The position numbers were made by a program, and so were the translations under genes. Source: Leptobrachium leishanense (taxonomy: Eukaryota > Chordata > Amphibia > Anura > Megophryidae). From it: a DNA stretch of 64,000 nucleotides. Below are positions 34,627-48,100 of this stretch, piece by piece (the first letter of the stretch is position 1; the number at the start of each line of letters is the position of its first letter). The stretch is taken from contig CM019064.1 in assembly GCA_009667805.1 (NCBI GenBank), positions 74,026,400 to 74,090,399 on the forward strand. The letters are read 5' to 3'. The notes below the pieces were generated by a model. The model searched no databases. It was not told the origin of the DNA and saw only the letters and a program-made list of their open reading frames with translations.

Positions 34627-35444
34627 CAGTGTTATTCAAAGAGCTCCGAATTGCTGGCGAAAGGTAACCGAACACTGAAATTCAGCGTTCGGCTATTCAG
34701 AGAGCAGGCAGTTTGCCAAATGTTGGCGAATTGCCTGCATACACGCTGCCTGTTCGAGGGCAGTGAAATCCCCATAGAGAAGCAATGCTTTGGCTATTCA
34801 GAGAACAAAAACCAGCAGTGAAAAGTTGCCGAAGTGCCCTGCCATTCGGTGGTTTCATTCGACAGGTTTATTCAGGCGAATCCCATAGGCTTCAATGTTA
34901 AAAATATTACTCTTTTAATTCAATATCTAATAAAACGTTGATTATAATATTCTGCAGTAAAAAGTCTATTTATTTTTTTTAGGATCTTTTAGCCATTTTT
35001 TTTTTAATCGTTTTTTCTTTTTTCTGTAACAGCCCTTTTTATTATCATTCATTGGATCTTATGTGTAAATATCAGACATTTTTGCTCAGTAGTTTCTTTG
35101 CAAACAGCGTTTCACTTTTCAAACATTATTTTTTTTTTTCACTCCATTCGTCTGCAGAGTCGGGTTTTTCCGGCGGCTGCTCTGCGCTGTGATCGGCTTT
35201 TCTCCGGCGTGTTCGGCAGGGTTAATCCAGATGTTTTTGCCGGTTTCGGTGTGCATTCACCTGGGTTTTGCGGTGAGTGTTCGGCAGGTTTGCGGCAGCT
35301 TTTCCCTGCATTACGGTGGCCCTGTGGTGCTTGCTGAATACACCGCAGGGTCGCGGAAATGAGATTGCCAAATCGCACCGAATTGAAGAGAACGAAAAGT
35401 CACCGAACGTGCGGTGACTTTTCGATTCTCTTTGAATAACCCTG
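34627..35444. mobile_element. Harbinger-like non-autonomous element, copy 3
   Basis: CAGTGTTATTCAAAGAGCTC at the left, TCTCTTTGAATAACCCTG at the right, and ATA on both sides (34624-34626, 35445-35447). Same interior as 8285-9184. It sits at the truncated 3' end of the Ty3 element. Confidence 0.82.
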
Positions 35445-35571
35445 ATAGTAATGAGAAAAGGGACATGTAGGTTCAACAAATATATTTTTATTGCTAATCC
35501 CTCTCGGTATAATGTCTTCTTGCAGCAGCAGCAGCTCTCTCTGTGGATGGTCTACCAGGCCGGCTCACTGA

Positions 35572-38500
35572 CTGAGGCTGAATGTTACTGCTCGTGTCTG
35601 AGGCTGAATGTTACTGCTCGGTGTCTGAGGCTGGATGTTACTGCTCGGTGTATGAGGCTGAATGTTACTGCTCGTGTCTGAAGCTGAATGTTACTGCTCG
35701 GTGTATGAGGCTGGATGTTACTGCTCGGTGCATGAGGCTGGATGTTACTGCTCGGTGTCTGAGGCTGAATGTTACTGCTCGGTGTCTGAGGCTGGATGTT
35801 ACTGCTCGTGTCTGAGGCTGAATGTTACTGCTCGGTGTCTGAGGCTGAATGTTACTGCTCGGTGTCTGAGGCTGAATGTTACTGCTCGGTGTATGAGGCT
35901 GAATGTTACTGCTCGGTGTATGAGGCTGAATGTTACTGCTCGGTGTCTGAGGCTGAATGTTACTGCTCGGTGTATGAGGCTGGATGTTACTGCTCGGTGT
36001 CTGAAGCTGAATGTTACTGCTCAGTGTATGAGGCTGTATGTTACTGCTCGGTGTATGAGGCTGAATGTTACTGCTCGGTGTATGAGGCTGAATGTTACTG
36101 CTCGGTGTATGAGGCTGGATGTTACTGCTCGGTGTATGAGGCTGGATGTTACTGCTCGGTGTATGAGGCTGAATGTTACTGCTCGGTGTATGAGGCTGGA
36201 TGTTACTGCTCGGTGTCTGAAGCTGAATGTTACTGCTCGGTGTATGAGGCTGAATGTTACTGCTCGGTGTATGAGGCTGGATGTTACTGCTCGGTGTCTG
36301 AAGCTGAATGTTACTGCTCGGTGTATGAGGCTGGATGTTACTGCTCGGTGTATGAGGCTGAATGTTACTGCTCGTGTATGAGGCTGTGTATGAGGCTGAT
36401 GTTACTGCTCGGTGTGAGGCTGGATGTTACTGCTCGGTGTCTGAAGCTGAATGTTACTGGGTGTATGAGGCTGAATGTTACTGCTCGGGGTGAATGTTAA
36501 CTGTTCGTGGTCTGAGGCTGAATGTTACTGTTCGTGTATGAGGCTGAATGTTACTGTTCGTGTATGAGGCTTGAGGCTGATGTTACTGCTCGGTGCATGA
36601 GGCTGGATGTTACTGCTCGGTGCATGAGGCTTGATGTTATGCTCGGTGCATGAGGCTGGATGTTACTGAGCGTATTGAGGCTGGTGAACTGTTATGCGCG
36701 GTGCATGAGGCTGAATTTACTGCTCGGTGCATGAGGCTGAATGTTACTGCGCGGTGCATGAGGTTGAATGTTACTGCTCGGTGCATGAGGCTGGATGTTA
36801 CTGCGCGGTGCATGAGGCTGAATGTTACTGCTCGGTGCATGAGGCTGGATGTTACTGCTCGGTGCATGAGGCTGGATGTTACTGCTCGGTGCATGAGGCT
36901 GAATGTTACTGCTCGGTGCATGAGGCTAAATGTTACTGCTCGGTGCATGAGGCTGGATGTTTCTGCTCGGTGTATGAGGCTGGATGTTACTGCTCGGTGT
37001 ATGAGGCTGAAGGTTACTGCTCGGTGTATGAGGCTGAATGTTACTGCTCGGTGTATGAGGCTGAATGTTACTGCTCAGTGTATGAGGCTGGATGTTACTG
37101 CTCGGTGCATGAGGCTGGATGTTACTGCTCGGTGTCTGAGGCTGGATGTTACTGCTCGGTGTATGAGGCTGAATGTTACTGCTCGGTGTCTGAAGCTGAA
37201 TGTTACTGCTCGGTGTCTGAAGCTGAATGTTACTGCTCGGTGTATGAGGCTGAATGTTACTGCTCGTGCATGAGGCTGGATGTTACTGCTCCGTGTATGA
37301 GGCTGGATGTTACTGCTCGGTGTATGAGGCTGAATGTTACTGCTCGTGTATGAGGCTGAATGTTACTGCTCGTGTGTCTGAAGCTGAATGTTACTGCTCG
37401 GTGTATGAGGCTGAATGTTACTGCTCGGTGTATGAGGCTGAATGTTACTGCTCGGTGTATGAGGCTGAATGTTACTGCTCGGTGTATGATGGCTGGATGT
37501 GTGTTACTGCTCGGTGTCTGAAGCTGAATGTTACTGCTCGGTGTATGAGGCTGGATGTTACTGCTCGTGTTATGGGCTGAATGTTACTGTGCTCGGGTGT
37601 ATGAGGCTGGATGTTACTGCTCGGTGTCTGAAGCTGAATGTTACTGCTCGGTGTATGAGGCTGGATGTTACTGCTCGGTGTCTGAAGCTGAATGTTACTG
37701 CTCGGTGTATGAGGCTGAATGTTACTGCTCGGTGTATGAGGCTGAATGTTACTGCTTGCTCGGTTGGTATGAGGCTGATGTTACTGCCTCGGTGTCTGAA
37801 GCTGAATGTTACTGATGAGTGTGTATGGGTGAAATGTTACTGCTCGGTGTATGGAGGCTGGATGTTAACTGCCTCGGTGTATGAGGCTGGAATGTTACTG
37901 CTCGGTTGTATGAGGCTGGAACTGATTACTGCTCGTGTATGAGGCTGGATGTTACTGCTCGGTGTCTGAAGACTGAATGTTACTGCTCGGTGTATGAGGC
38001 TGGATGTTACTGCTCCTGTGTATGAGGCTGGATGTTACTGCTCGGTGTCTGAGGCTGATGTTATTTGCTCGGTGTCTGAAGCTGAATGTTACTGCTCGGT
38101 GTATGAGGCTGGATGTTACTGCTGCTCGCTGGTTCTGAAGCTGAATGTTACTGCTCGTGTATGAGGCTGAATGTTACTGCTCGGTGTATGAGGCTGAATG
38201 TTACTGCTCGGTGTATGAGGCTGAATGTTACTGCTCGGTGTATGAGGCTGGATGTTACTGCTCGGTGGTCTGAAGCTGAATGTTACTGCCTCGCCGGGTT
38301 TGGTTATGAGGCTGAATGTTACTGCTCCGTGTATGAGGCTGGATGTTACTGCTCGTGCATGAGGCTGGATGTTACTGCTCGGTGTATGAGGCTGGATGTT
38401 ACTGCTCGTGCATGAGGCTGGATGTTACTGCTCGGTGTCTGAAGCTGAATGTTACTGCTCGGTGTATGAGGCTGAATGTTACTGCTCGTGTATGAGGCTG

Positions 38501-38998
38501 AATGTTACTGCTCGGTGTATGAGGCTGGATGTTACTGCTCGGTGTCTGAAGCTGAATGTTACTGCTCGGTGTATGAGGCTGGATGTTACTGCTCGGTGTA
38601 TGAGGCTGAATGTTACTGCTCGGTGTATGAGGCTGGATGTTACTGCTCGGTGTATGAGGCTGGATGTTACTGCTCGGTGTATGAGGCAGGATGTTACTGC
38701 TCGGTGTATGAGGCTGAATGTTACTGCTCGGTGTATGAGGCTGGATGTTACTGCTCGGTGTATGAGGCTGGATGTTACTGCTCGGTGTATGAGGCAGGAT
38801 GTTACTGCTCGGTGTATGAGGCTGGATGTTACTGCTCGGTGTATGAGGCTGAATGTTACTGCTCGGTGTGTGAGGCTGAATGTTACTGCTCGGTGTATGA
38901 GGCTGGATGTTACTGCTCGGTGTATGAGGCTGGATGTTACTGCTCGGTGTATGAGGCTGGATGTTACTGCTCGGTGTATGAGGCTGGATGTTACTGCT
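35572..38998. repeat. 27-bp minisatellite, about 127 units
   Basis: The unit is TGAGGCTG(A/G)ATGTTACTG followed by CTCGGTGTA, 27 bp. Variants include GTCTGA(A/G)G, GTGCATGAGG (clustered at 36580-36960) and 26-bp forms lacking one G. Indels and damaged units concentrate at 36380-36660 and 37480-38330. Since 27 is a multiple of three, several frames stay open on both strands. These frames are by-products, not genes. Confidence 0.95.
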
Positions 38999-39048
38999 CT
39001 GCCCAGATAATGCACACGGATATCTGCACAGCGTTGTTTTACACATGA

Positions 39049-39187
39049 GTGGCCACTGGAGGGCGCTCACTGCACCCCTGTACAATAGAGCTCTGCAGTT
39101 TATTTACATCACGTGACGGTGTATCCGCCCACCGCAATAACTATGCGACAGCGATTGTTCTCCGTCACGCCTTAGCCGGTTGCCGCC
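39049..39187 (+). promoter_or_regulatory. EXO5 promoter and 5' untranslated region
   Basis: A GC-richer, TATA-less stretch between the minisatellite and the EXO5 start. It contains CCACTGGAGGGCGCT (39053-39067), one mismatch from the CTCF core consensus. TCACGTGA (39109-39116) is a perfect USF/TFE-type E-box. A strong Kozak context, GCCGCCATGG, surrounds the start codon. Transcription start not determined. Confidence 0.6.
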
Positions 39188-42100
39188 ATGGCCAGCTGCG
39201 GGACATCAGCCTCCTCGTCCGATCAGCGAGAGGAAAAGCCGGGAACAGATCTGTCGGCCGGGGACGGCTTCTCCGACATCAGCGACTCCGAGCTGGTCAC
39301 CGTACAAGATGAAGCCATGAGAGATGCCTGCGGTGAGAGCGATTAGGGGGTGTGGTAGCTGTTGCGCATGCGCAGTAAAGAACATTCTTTTAACCAATGG
39401 GTGAAGCGTCTCTTTCCTTTAAAGTTTTTAAAGCGTTTCTATTGGCTGCTCTATACGTATCAGGAAGTAGTAGTATCTTCCATTCGCACCTATTTATTAA
39501 ATCACATGTTTTGTGCTTCTGTATGCAGTGACCGACACCAGGCACATTCACACATACCGAGTCCCAAGTGTCCTTATGTAGGAGAGACAGTCCCTCTGAG
39601 CATCATGTGCTCTTCTCCCCCCCCCCCCTGTCTTTCATTCATTTCAGGTCTTTCTCTTATATTCAGGGTGTTCATAGCAAGCCAGGGCAGCCATGTTTTC
39701 CTGGACTTGTATTCAGGCTGATGTATGAAAAATGCCACCCCGCAGCATGTATAATCCATACGCTGCCGGTAATTGATAAGGAATCCCAGGACACTTGCCT
39801 TGATATCCTTTCTGCAGCATATGAATTCTACATGTTACAGGGCAGCGCTTTTCCCTGTGCTCCCTCTGCATGAAATGACATGGTAATAAGAAAACATGGC
39901 CGATTTGACATCTCTAGCAGTGCGAGTGTATAACAGAGCTGCAGAGCAATAAAACTCCTAAATGCAGAGTCTCTCCACTGTAATAAATGTTAAGAATCAC
40001 GTCGTGCAACTAAAACGCCTTGCGCTTGGTCTAAACTAAATTTTTGTTGACATAAATCAGTCCAAGATAGTTTGATGTCACCCGAAAAGTCTTCTAATAA
40101 CGAGGTTTCTGCATCCGTCACCAGCGACATTCCCATAACACAAGCACAGTTTCCCCTTATTTGCTGTCCTATCCGGTGTACGAAAGGGCTGAGCATTACT
40201 GACCATTTTCTCATTAAATAGACATGCAGGTCTATTCACTAAAGGTGAAACGCAGGAGAATGACTGGAAAAATGAAAAGTCTAGGTCAAAAATAGCCAAA
40301 CCAGAAAAATTCTCCCATTTATCTCACTTTCCAAATCAGCTATTTGGTCTAGATTGTTCTCTTCTCCGGCCAATTCTCCTGGTTTACACCTTTCTCAGAA
40401 TAACCCTGATGAGGTATCAGAGACAGTCGTAGCCTGAAGCAGACAGGTCAGCTCTGAGATTCCCCATGTGATGGTGTTTAGGTGCATGGCCTGTGTGTGT
40501 GTGAATGTGTGCCTGAATACCGGCGTGCATTTGTGTGAGTTAATTGAATGCAGGCGCTGTATTTTCGTAAAGCGTTGGAATGCACAAACCCATATTTCCA
40601 TATAGACCCAGTGTGTGTAAATGCAGAGGTTTGTTGTCATTTTGTATCCGCGTGTGAATACAGAGATGCATTTGTTCTCTAATTGCAGTCTTTGCACAAT
40701 AGAGATGCTTGCTTGCTGGCAGAATGCAGGATTGTATGTAGTGTGTGTCAGTGAATTATGATGTGTGAAGGCTGTATTTTTTGTTTTGTTTTGTGAAGCA
40801 GATTTGTGTGACTGCGAAAGAGTGTACACAAATTATATTTGTGGAAAGTGTGATGAATGAATGCAGGGGTGTACTGTATAACTGTATGTCACTGTGCATA
40901 TACAAATGTAGGCGCAATGTCCTAGAGGTTGTATGTCACTATTTAGGGATATTGATTAACCATGGTGAGGTTGACTGTTATTTTAATATATACATATATT
41001 TTTCACTTGACAGATCGTTTCATTATCTTCACTCCCACATCCGACTCGATAGACTCTGATTCTAGTTTTATCACTTAATACCCAATGATGTATTTTTGCC
41101 TGCCCTGGGTATTTCTTTATATACCTTTCTCGCCTGTGATGACTATTTCACAACATATAAGGTGTTAATATTATTGTTAAGATTATTTAACGCCAAAATA
41201 TTGAATTTCTTTCTAATGGAAGCCTCTGCCTGTTTTCTTGAGACAGCGGTGCGACCAGTGGAAGGAACGGACCTCCAGCTGAAAAGGTATGTGTTAAAGT
41301 GACCCCCGTTGTGCCCACCGGTAGGTGGAGTCATGTGACCAGTAATTACCACAAAGATATGCTGGAGTATATTTTTGCTAGCACATATATTTGAAGAAAA
41401 AAATGAATAATTCCCTGTTAAAGTTCTGCTGTTATTTACATGCGGGATGCCAAGAAGGGAAGGACAGCTTTGAGCACAGAGCCGTCCTACAAGACAGCCC
41501 TCCGCTCACTCCTTAGGCTAGGGTCAGACGAACGCATTTTTCAAGTCTACCGTCAAAAAGTGCGTTGATGCGTCCGAACGCATTTTTTCACAGAAGTCGC
41601 GATAGCGGTCATACAATGCGTAATTTCAGCCGTGATTTTTTTTACAGATCCAAACAGGAAACTTTGGGTGTCTGGACGTTATGTTGGCCGAACATGAGCA
41701 GTGTCTGACATCTCCTAATCACGCACACACGCCGCTATGCGGATGCAGCGCACTCTGTACGTCAGTACTAGCAGTTCGACGTTCTTGCAAAAAGCGTTCG
41801 TTTGCCGCTTGCGTTGCACGGCCGAACTTTCGTGCGGCCTTACTTCGTGTGTGGGCCTGCTTTGGATGTCATTTGCTGCTACCACGGCCGTAATAAAGTG
41901 CGGCTAAACGCACATTCGCACCGCGTTTGTCTGACCCTAGCCTTAGAGCCGTTTGACTGTCACCACGCTGACATCATCACTGAGGGCCAATTGTGCTGTG
42001 CTGCACGAAGGTCGTACGCAAGCATTGCACATGGAGGAGAAAGATGGTGGCGGTCAGTGCTGGAGCAAGAGTGGTACCAGCAGCGGTATTTCTTCAAAGG

Positions 42101-45100
42101 ACAAGATATTGCATTGATATTTGTAACCAATGCAGTGTCCATCACCTGGTGAGAGATATCGCAGTCAAAGTACACCTGGTCACTACTGTCTCTTCTTCTT
42201 TTCAATCTACTGATGAGGTGTCATCATGAAGGGGCTGGACACTCCAGCCAACCCAGTCATGCTCAATGCATGTGCATTAAAAGCTATCGGCTCTTCAGGA
42301 ATGTACAGAGAGGCCGATCAGCAAAAAGCTGATTGACAGCTTTCTGTGTAAACAGAATTGCCCACCCCCAGTCAGAGGGAAGAAACGGCCTCCTCATCAT
42401 GATGAACATTCAAATTGAAAGGTCATGGTGCCTAGAGTGTCTCATTAAAACCCAAAATCAGCAAATTACCCTCCCCTAAGTGTGTCAACCTTCTCTTCTT
42501 AGGCTCGTGTCAGACGAGCGCACTGCAGAGTGGAAGGAACGTCCTGAGAGTGGACGTTCCTTTTACTCTCTGCTGCCGCCGAGTGCGCTCAGCTCTGCAA
42601 ATCCATAGGAGGATCGCACTTTGCAGCTACGTTGAGGCGCTTTCTAGCGCATCAACGGAGAGATTCGCTACACGGACGCTTGCTGCGCGCGTAGTTCGTG
42701 TGCACTCACGCACAAGCGTGTGACCAGCCCCGTCGCTGCATCATGCAGCTGTGACGGGCGCCGGTAAGTGCGGGCGCACTAAGTGCGCTCGTCTGACTCG
42801 AGCCTAGTGTAAGCTCTTGATCCTCGCTCCCACGTCTCTCTGTGTGTCTAACATGTTTGAATATCTGTTGTTATATCCCACCCATTTTACAGCACTACAG
42901 AACTTGTTGGTGCTTTCTAAATACTTGTAACTGTGGTTAAAGTTTATTCAAACATCATATTATTACAAAATTTGTAAAGGCCTCAAATGGACCCCTATTG
43001 TAGTGGCGGTGGAAACGAAGAAGCCGTTCATATTAATGAGTGGAGCCATTATACTTAACAGCTCTCTTGGCAGGTTACTGTAAATTCTGCTTACTTTGTA
43101 TCATAAATCTGTTAGTCGGAGAATAATGAACAATTCCAAGGTGGCCCATTATTCTCAGTTGCAGCTGCACTTAAAAAAATGATACTAAGCTGCCAAACCT
43201 GGCGTTCAGTGAATTTGTATCTGTAAAATCAATTAACACCGGAGTTGTTGTAAAATCTCACCTCTGGTAAATTGGTGAGTGGAGGACACTATCAGGGTTA
43301 TTCAGAGAGCGGTGAAAAGCAGGAGAATGACTGGAGAACAGAAAATTCTAGGTCAAAATAACTGATTTGGAAAGTGAGATGAATGGGAGAATTTTTCTGG
43401 TTTGGCTATTTTGCGAATTTTCTATTCTCCAGTCATTCTCCTGCTTTTCACCTCTCTCTGCTTTCTGGCAACAGCAGGAGGCAGATACAGGGTTATTCAA
43501 AGGACAAACCGGTGGTCTTCCTCAGGAATGTGTGATCCTTCAAGATTACACACATGAGATTTTGCAGAGGTCAGTGATGTTCAATGGCCGCCCTGGGAGA
43601 GGATGCCAGCAGCTGGCTTGTAATTGAGCCAGACATAGGGAACATCCACGACTTGATGGCTTATACCAACGGTATGTCTTGGCGACTCCCTGTTTTCGGC
43701 TCCGCTATAATAGGGGCCAATGTGTTAAAGTTGAGCCACCTTCTTTTTTTAACCTGGACCAAGTTCCCTGTATCTGCCATAAAGCCTGGTACCATACTAC
43801 AACTGCAAGGAATGTATAGGAGGGTACATTTGTGTGTTTTGTTTTTATTTATTCTGTTAATGCTTTTTTTTTTTATCTTATGAGTGCTTCACAAGGTATA
43901 ACGAAAATGCTTAATAGCGGTCATATTCGTGCGATTATTTATAACCTCACTGCATTTTTTTTTCAATCCTTTTACATTTTATTTGATTGCTTTAACCTTA
44001 ATATAATATTACTTTTTTTTTATTTTATATTTTTTAGAAACTGCGGGGGTCTAGGAACTAGTGAAAATGAATTCCAGAGACTCAGCGGCGAAAACAGCAA
44101 ACATAAACAACAACAACAATCTGCTGAGACTTCTCAAAGAAAAAGGAAGCAGCAGGAGCCGCCACAGACTCCGATGGAGAAGTATAAAATGAAGTATTTG
44201 TGGGTGACTAACCTGTGCTCCCAGACTTGGTGCGAACAGCAGATGGTCTATGAATTCGAGTTGCCGGAGTTCATCGAGCCAGAGAAAAGTGAAGCAATGA
44301 ACACAGGCTCCAGTATACACCTGGCCAGAGGTGAGCGAGCCAGCGTATTAATACTAAGCTACTTGTGTGATTGTTTTTATTCCTTTTAATGCAAACCTAC
44401 AATGAAAGGCCTGTGATTTGGCCTACATGTAGACCAATTTAGCAATATGAGATAGCACCTACCATATAAGCCAGTTGGGACCAGTCTTATGATCTGGGGG
44501 TAAGTTGGTCAGCTCTAGGTTCAGCAACGTTATATGCCCAAAAAATGAGGTCAGCTGACTCCCTGAATATACTGAATGAGCAGGTTTTTCCAGCATTGGA
44601 TTTTTCCTTCCCTGGTGGCGCGGGCATATTCCAAGATGACAATGCCAGGATTCACTGGGCTCATATTGTGCAAGATTGGTGCAGGGGGCACGAGACATAA
44701 TTTTCTCACATGGATTGGCCACCACACAGCCCAGACCTTAACCCCACTGAGAATCTTTGGGATAATGTGCTGGAGAAGACTTTACGTTGCGTCCGTCTCT
44801 CTCATCATCAGTACTAGATCTTCGTGACAAATTAATCCAACTCTGGAAAGAAATATGTTGACATTGCATGAGCTTATCCAAACGATGCCACGGGGAATGT
44901 GTGCTGTGATCAAAGCAAAAGGCGCTCCAAAATTATAGTGTGTGACATTTTTTATTTTTTTGGCCAATCGTGTATCTCTAATCCTTTTTTTTTGTGTCCA
45001 ATCAGAGTTACAGATTGTACTGACAAATATTGGAGCTCCAGACACAACCTGGAGAGAGGACAAAGGGGCAAGCTACAGCTGGTAGACTTTTCTTTCAGCA

Positions 45101-48100
45101 TTGACATCTAGAAAGAATTCTATTCTGCTTGTTTATTGTTTTGCGTTGCAAAAATAACCGGGTACTTTATTGAAGAGACAAAGACACATGGTCAAGAGCA
45201 GAGTATTTGTAATCACTTATTTTATCTATGGCAATGTAAAACACATCAATATGGATTTTTCCATTAGGAAATGGATCTAATTTGATCTATTAGTAGGAAA
45301 TGTGTGTGTGCAAAATAGTTCATCCACAAGCAGTAACCGGGGTTAAATCCGCCACCAATTTCCACATTTAGAATAAAAAATTGTGCTGGGACATGGGTTC
45401 AACAAAATTAACCAGCCTATATCTGAACAATGTAAATGTATTTTTATTTCCGGCTGAGCACGTGTGAAGTTTTGTAGTACCATAATAGTCATCCTCTTCT
45501 CTTAAAGGGCCACTGCCACCAAAACATGAAATGTCCTTATTGTGTTTATTTTATGTTGCTGATATCCTTCATGTGCTTTTGCTTTTCTCTTGTATGTTTA
45601 GTTAAGAAAATAGTTTACCTCTATATGTGTCAGTGGGTCCATCCATTGTGTGATCTTTATTGGTGTAAACTGCCCCCTCACAATATATTTACATCACTTG
45701 CTCCTCACTGTGGCTTTGGCCATAGAATGGAGTGAATGGGTCAGTCATTAGCGCGCATCATTGTATTGTGTGGAATGTATTCAGAGAACATCACCAGGAG
45801 GTAGATTAGAAGTCTTTTAAGCTCCTGGTTTTATTTCATTCAGCTGCCATCTCTTATTTTAGGTAGCCTGGAGAACAATAATCTTTATCTAAACTTTCCC
45901 TCCTTCACTCCACTGATTGTTAAATACTGTAGAAGCTAAACCACAGCAGTAAAGTAAAACCTTTGCACAGAAATTGGTAAATGTTGCATCATGGGAAATA
46001 TCCACAAAATGGAAACAGGAGGTGAAAAACCTAACTTTTTTTACTTTTTACATGCAATTACTTCAAAAAATTTTTTAAAAAAACTGCAGCATGTGTTTTA
46101 TAAAGTGGTTTTTGATTGTAAAACGCAGCTAATCTAGTTACAGCTTATGTAAGTGGTAGTGTCACTTTAATTTGTCTGTATGGATTAGTGAGTTATCCCC
46201 CCCCCCTGCCTTTATTTAGTATTTCTTGATGGAAAAGGAAGATAATTTCTCATTTCTGCCATTCTATCAGGACACCCAACTAGAACGGCGACAGACTTTG
46301 GGAATGTACAGTATGTAACTTGACTTTGCTCATGGACTGTATTTGAATTCAATACATGAAATTGAAAATGCTTAATGTACATTTCTTTTCTAGAACTGGA
46401 AGTTCACGATCTTGTGTCGGTGGCAACAAAATCAAGAGAGGATTCCTGGGCAGTAAAATTCATTAATGTGTTATCAATGATCCCAGTTTTACAGTCTGGT
46501 AAGTTTATGTATTAGAGAGCCAAACACCAGAGTTTACTAAATGCTCAGTCATACGTTTTACCTCAAACTGAATCCTGATTCTGAAGGGACCCATATTACC
46601 CCAGAGGATCATGACCAGAACCTTTAGAATAAAGGGATGATGCAATATGATATCTGAAATCATTCCATTGGTCCAAATGGATATGTAGCAATGTAAAATT
46701 ATTCATAATCTAAAAGGAGCAGAGTTCCTTTTTTTACCCATTAATAACTGGGCAGAGGCATCTTTTTTGGGTCCATTTACTCACCTTTTGTCCCTCGTCA
46801 TGCACTGTTCCTCCTCTTTGGCTCAGGGCAGTGGTTCCCATTTTTTGTGGTTGCAATTTTTGAATGGTTGAAATTTTTCGGCAGTGTTGGTGACATTGTG
46901 GTGGTCTCTGAATAACCCCTTACGTGTTTTCTGTTCCATTAGGCGGCCGCATTCGGGAATTTCCAGTTTTTGGAGAACTTGATGGAGTCCTTTTAGTGGG
47001 TGTAATTGATGAACTTAGTTATTCACCTAAAGGCGAGCTGGAACTGAGAGAACTGAAAACCAGGAGAAGTCCAACAATGCCAACGAGTGCTCAGAAAAGA
47101 AGTAACCAGTTCCAGGTAAAAAATAATTTTGCCTCAGAATCAGGTTTGCAAAAGCACACACGTCTCCCTGCTGGCGAAATGGCCTTGAGCAAGATATTGC
47201 AGCTTTCAAAAGTCTGTTACATTTTTTTTTTCTGATGACTTAGTGAAACCCAATATTGCTTGCGACAATCCCTGTGAATCATTGTTTCCCAAACCTGTCC
47301 TCAGATCCCCCTAACAGGCCTGGATTGCAGGATATGTGAAGCACAGCACAGGTGATATGATTTGCTGCTCAGTGATTGCAGGATTCAGTCTGCATTTCCC
47401 CAAGGTGATCCTAATATCTGCCCTGTTAGGGGGACCTGAGGACCAGGGGTGGAAATCAGTGCTGTAAACCATGCACAGGAAACCCAAGACACCACCATCC
47501 TTCCCCCAATCCAGCAAGTACTGTAGAGAGCAGTAGACTACTGGGCAGCCCTCAGCCTAACTAAGAGATGGGGTCTAAATAGATAATAAAAATAACTGGT
47601 CCTCCTTCCTCCTTGTGCCTGCTTCCAGCCCATTGCCTGTGGGTTATGGGTTGGTGCAGACTGTGGAAAGACTACGTGCGGCCCACTTACCCACCCGTAT
47701 CCTGCATGGCACATGGCCCATATTCAGGGACACATTTAGCTGGCGCAAGTCCAAAATGGTTCATTGTCTCTCCGATAGCTTGGGAGCATGGAACAGCCAA
47801 AAATTATACACGTGACATGGGCCAACAGGATTGACAGGTATGTATGAAGAGTTTAGGTCTTATCTTCATCCCTTGGAGATTTTTTCACCAGAAGAAAACT
47901 GAGCTTTGGAAGAGTCTACAAACTCCAAGATAAAAAACCTTTTGGAACTCACATGGAGGTCTCTCATATAATGGGCCCAAACTGCAAGAAACCTAAGAAG
48001 CATTGCTTCTGTGGGGGTCCCAGCTGGCCTTGCATCATAACAGTCTGAAATGTCCGATAAATCTCCTCTGATACAGCCACTTCTAAGAAGACTGTGCTCA

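Noticed and set aside
35582..39048. Long open frames (up to 239 codons) on both strands
   Set aside because: All lie in the 27-bp minisatellite. A period divisible by three with no stop in the unit keeps frames open without selection.
47613..47834. Two overlapping frames in EXO5 intron 4
   Set aside because: No homology recognised and no splice signals tying them to EXO5.
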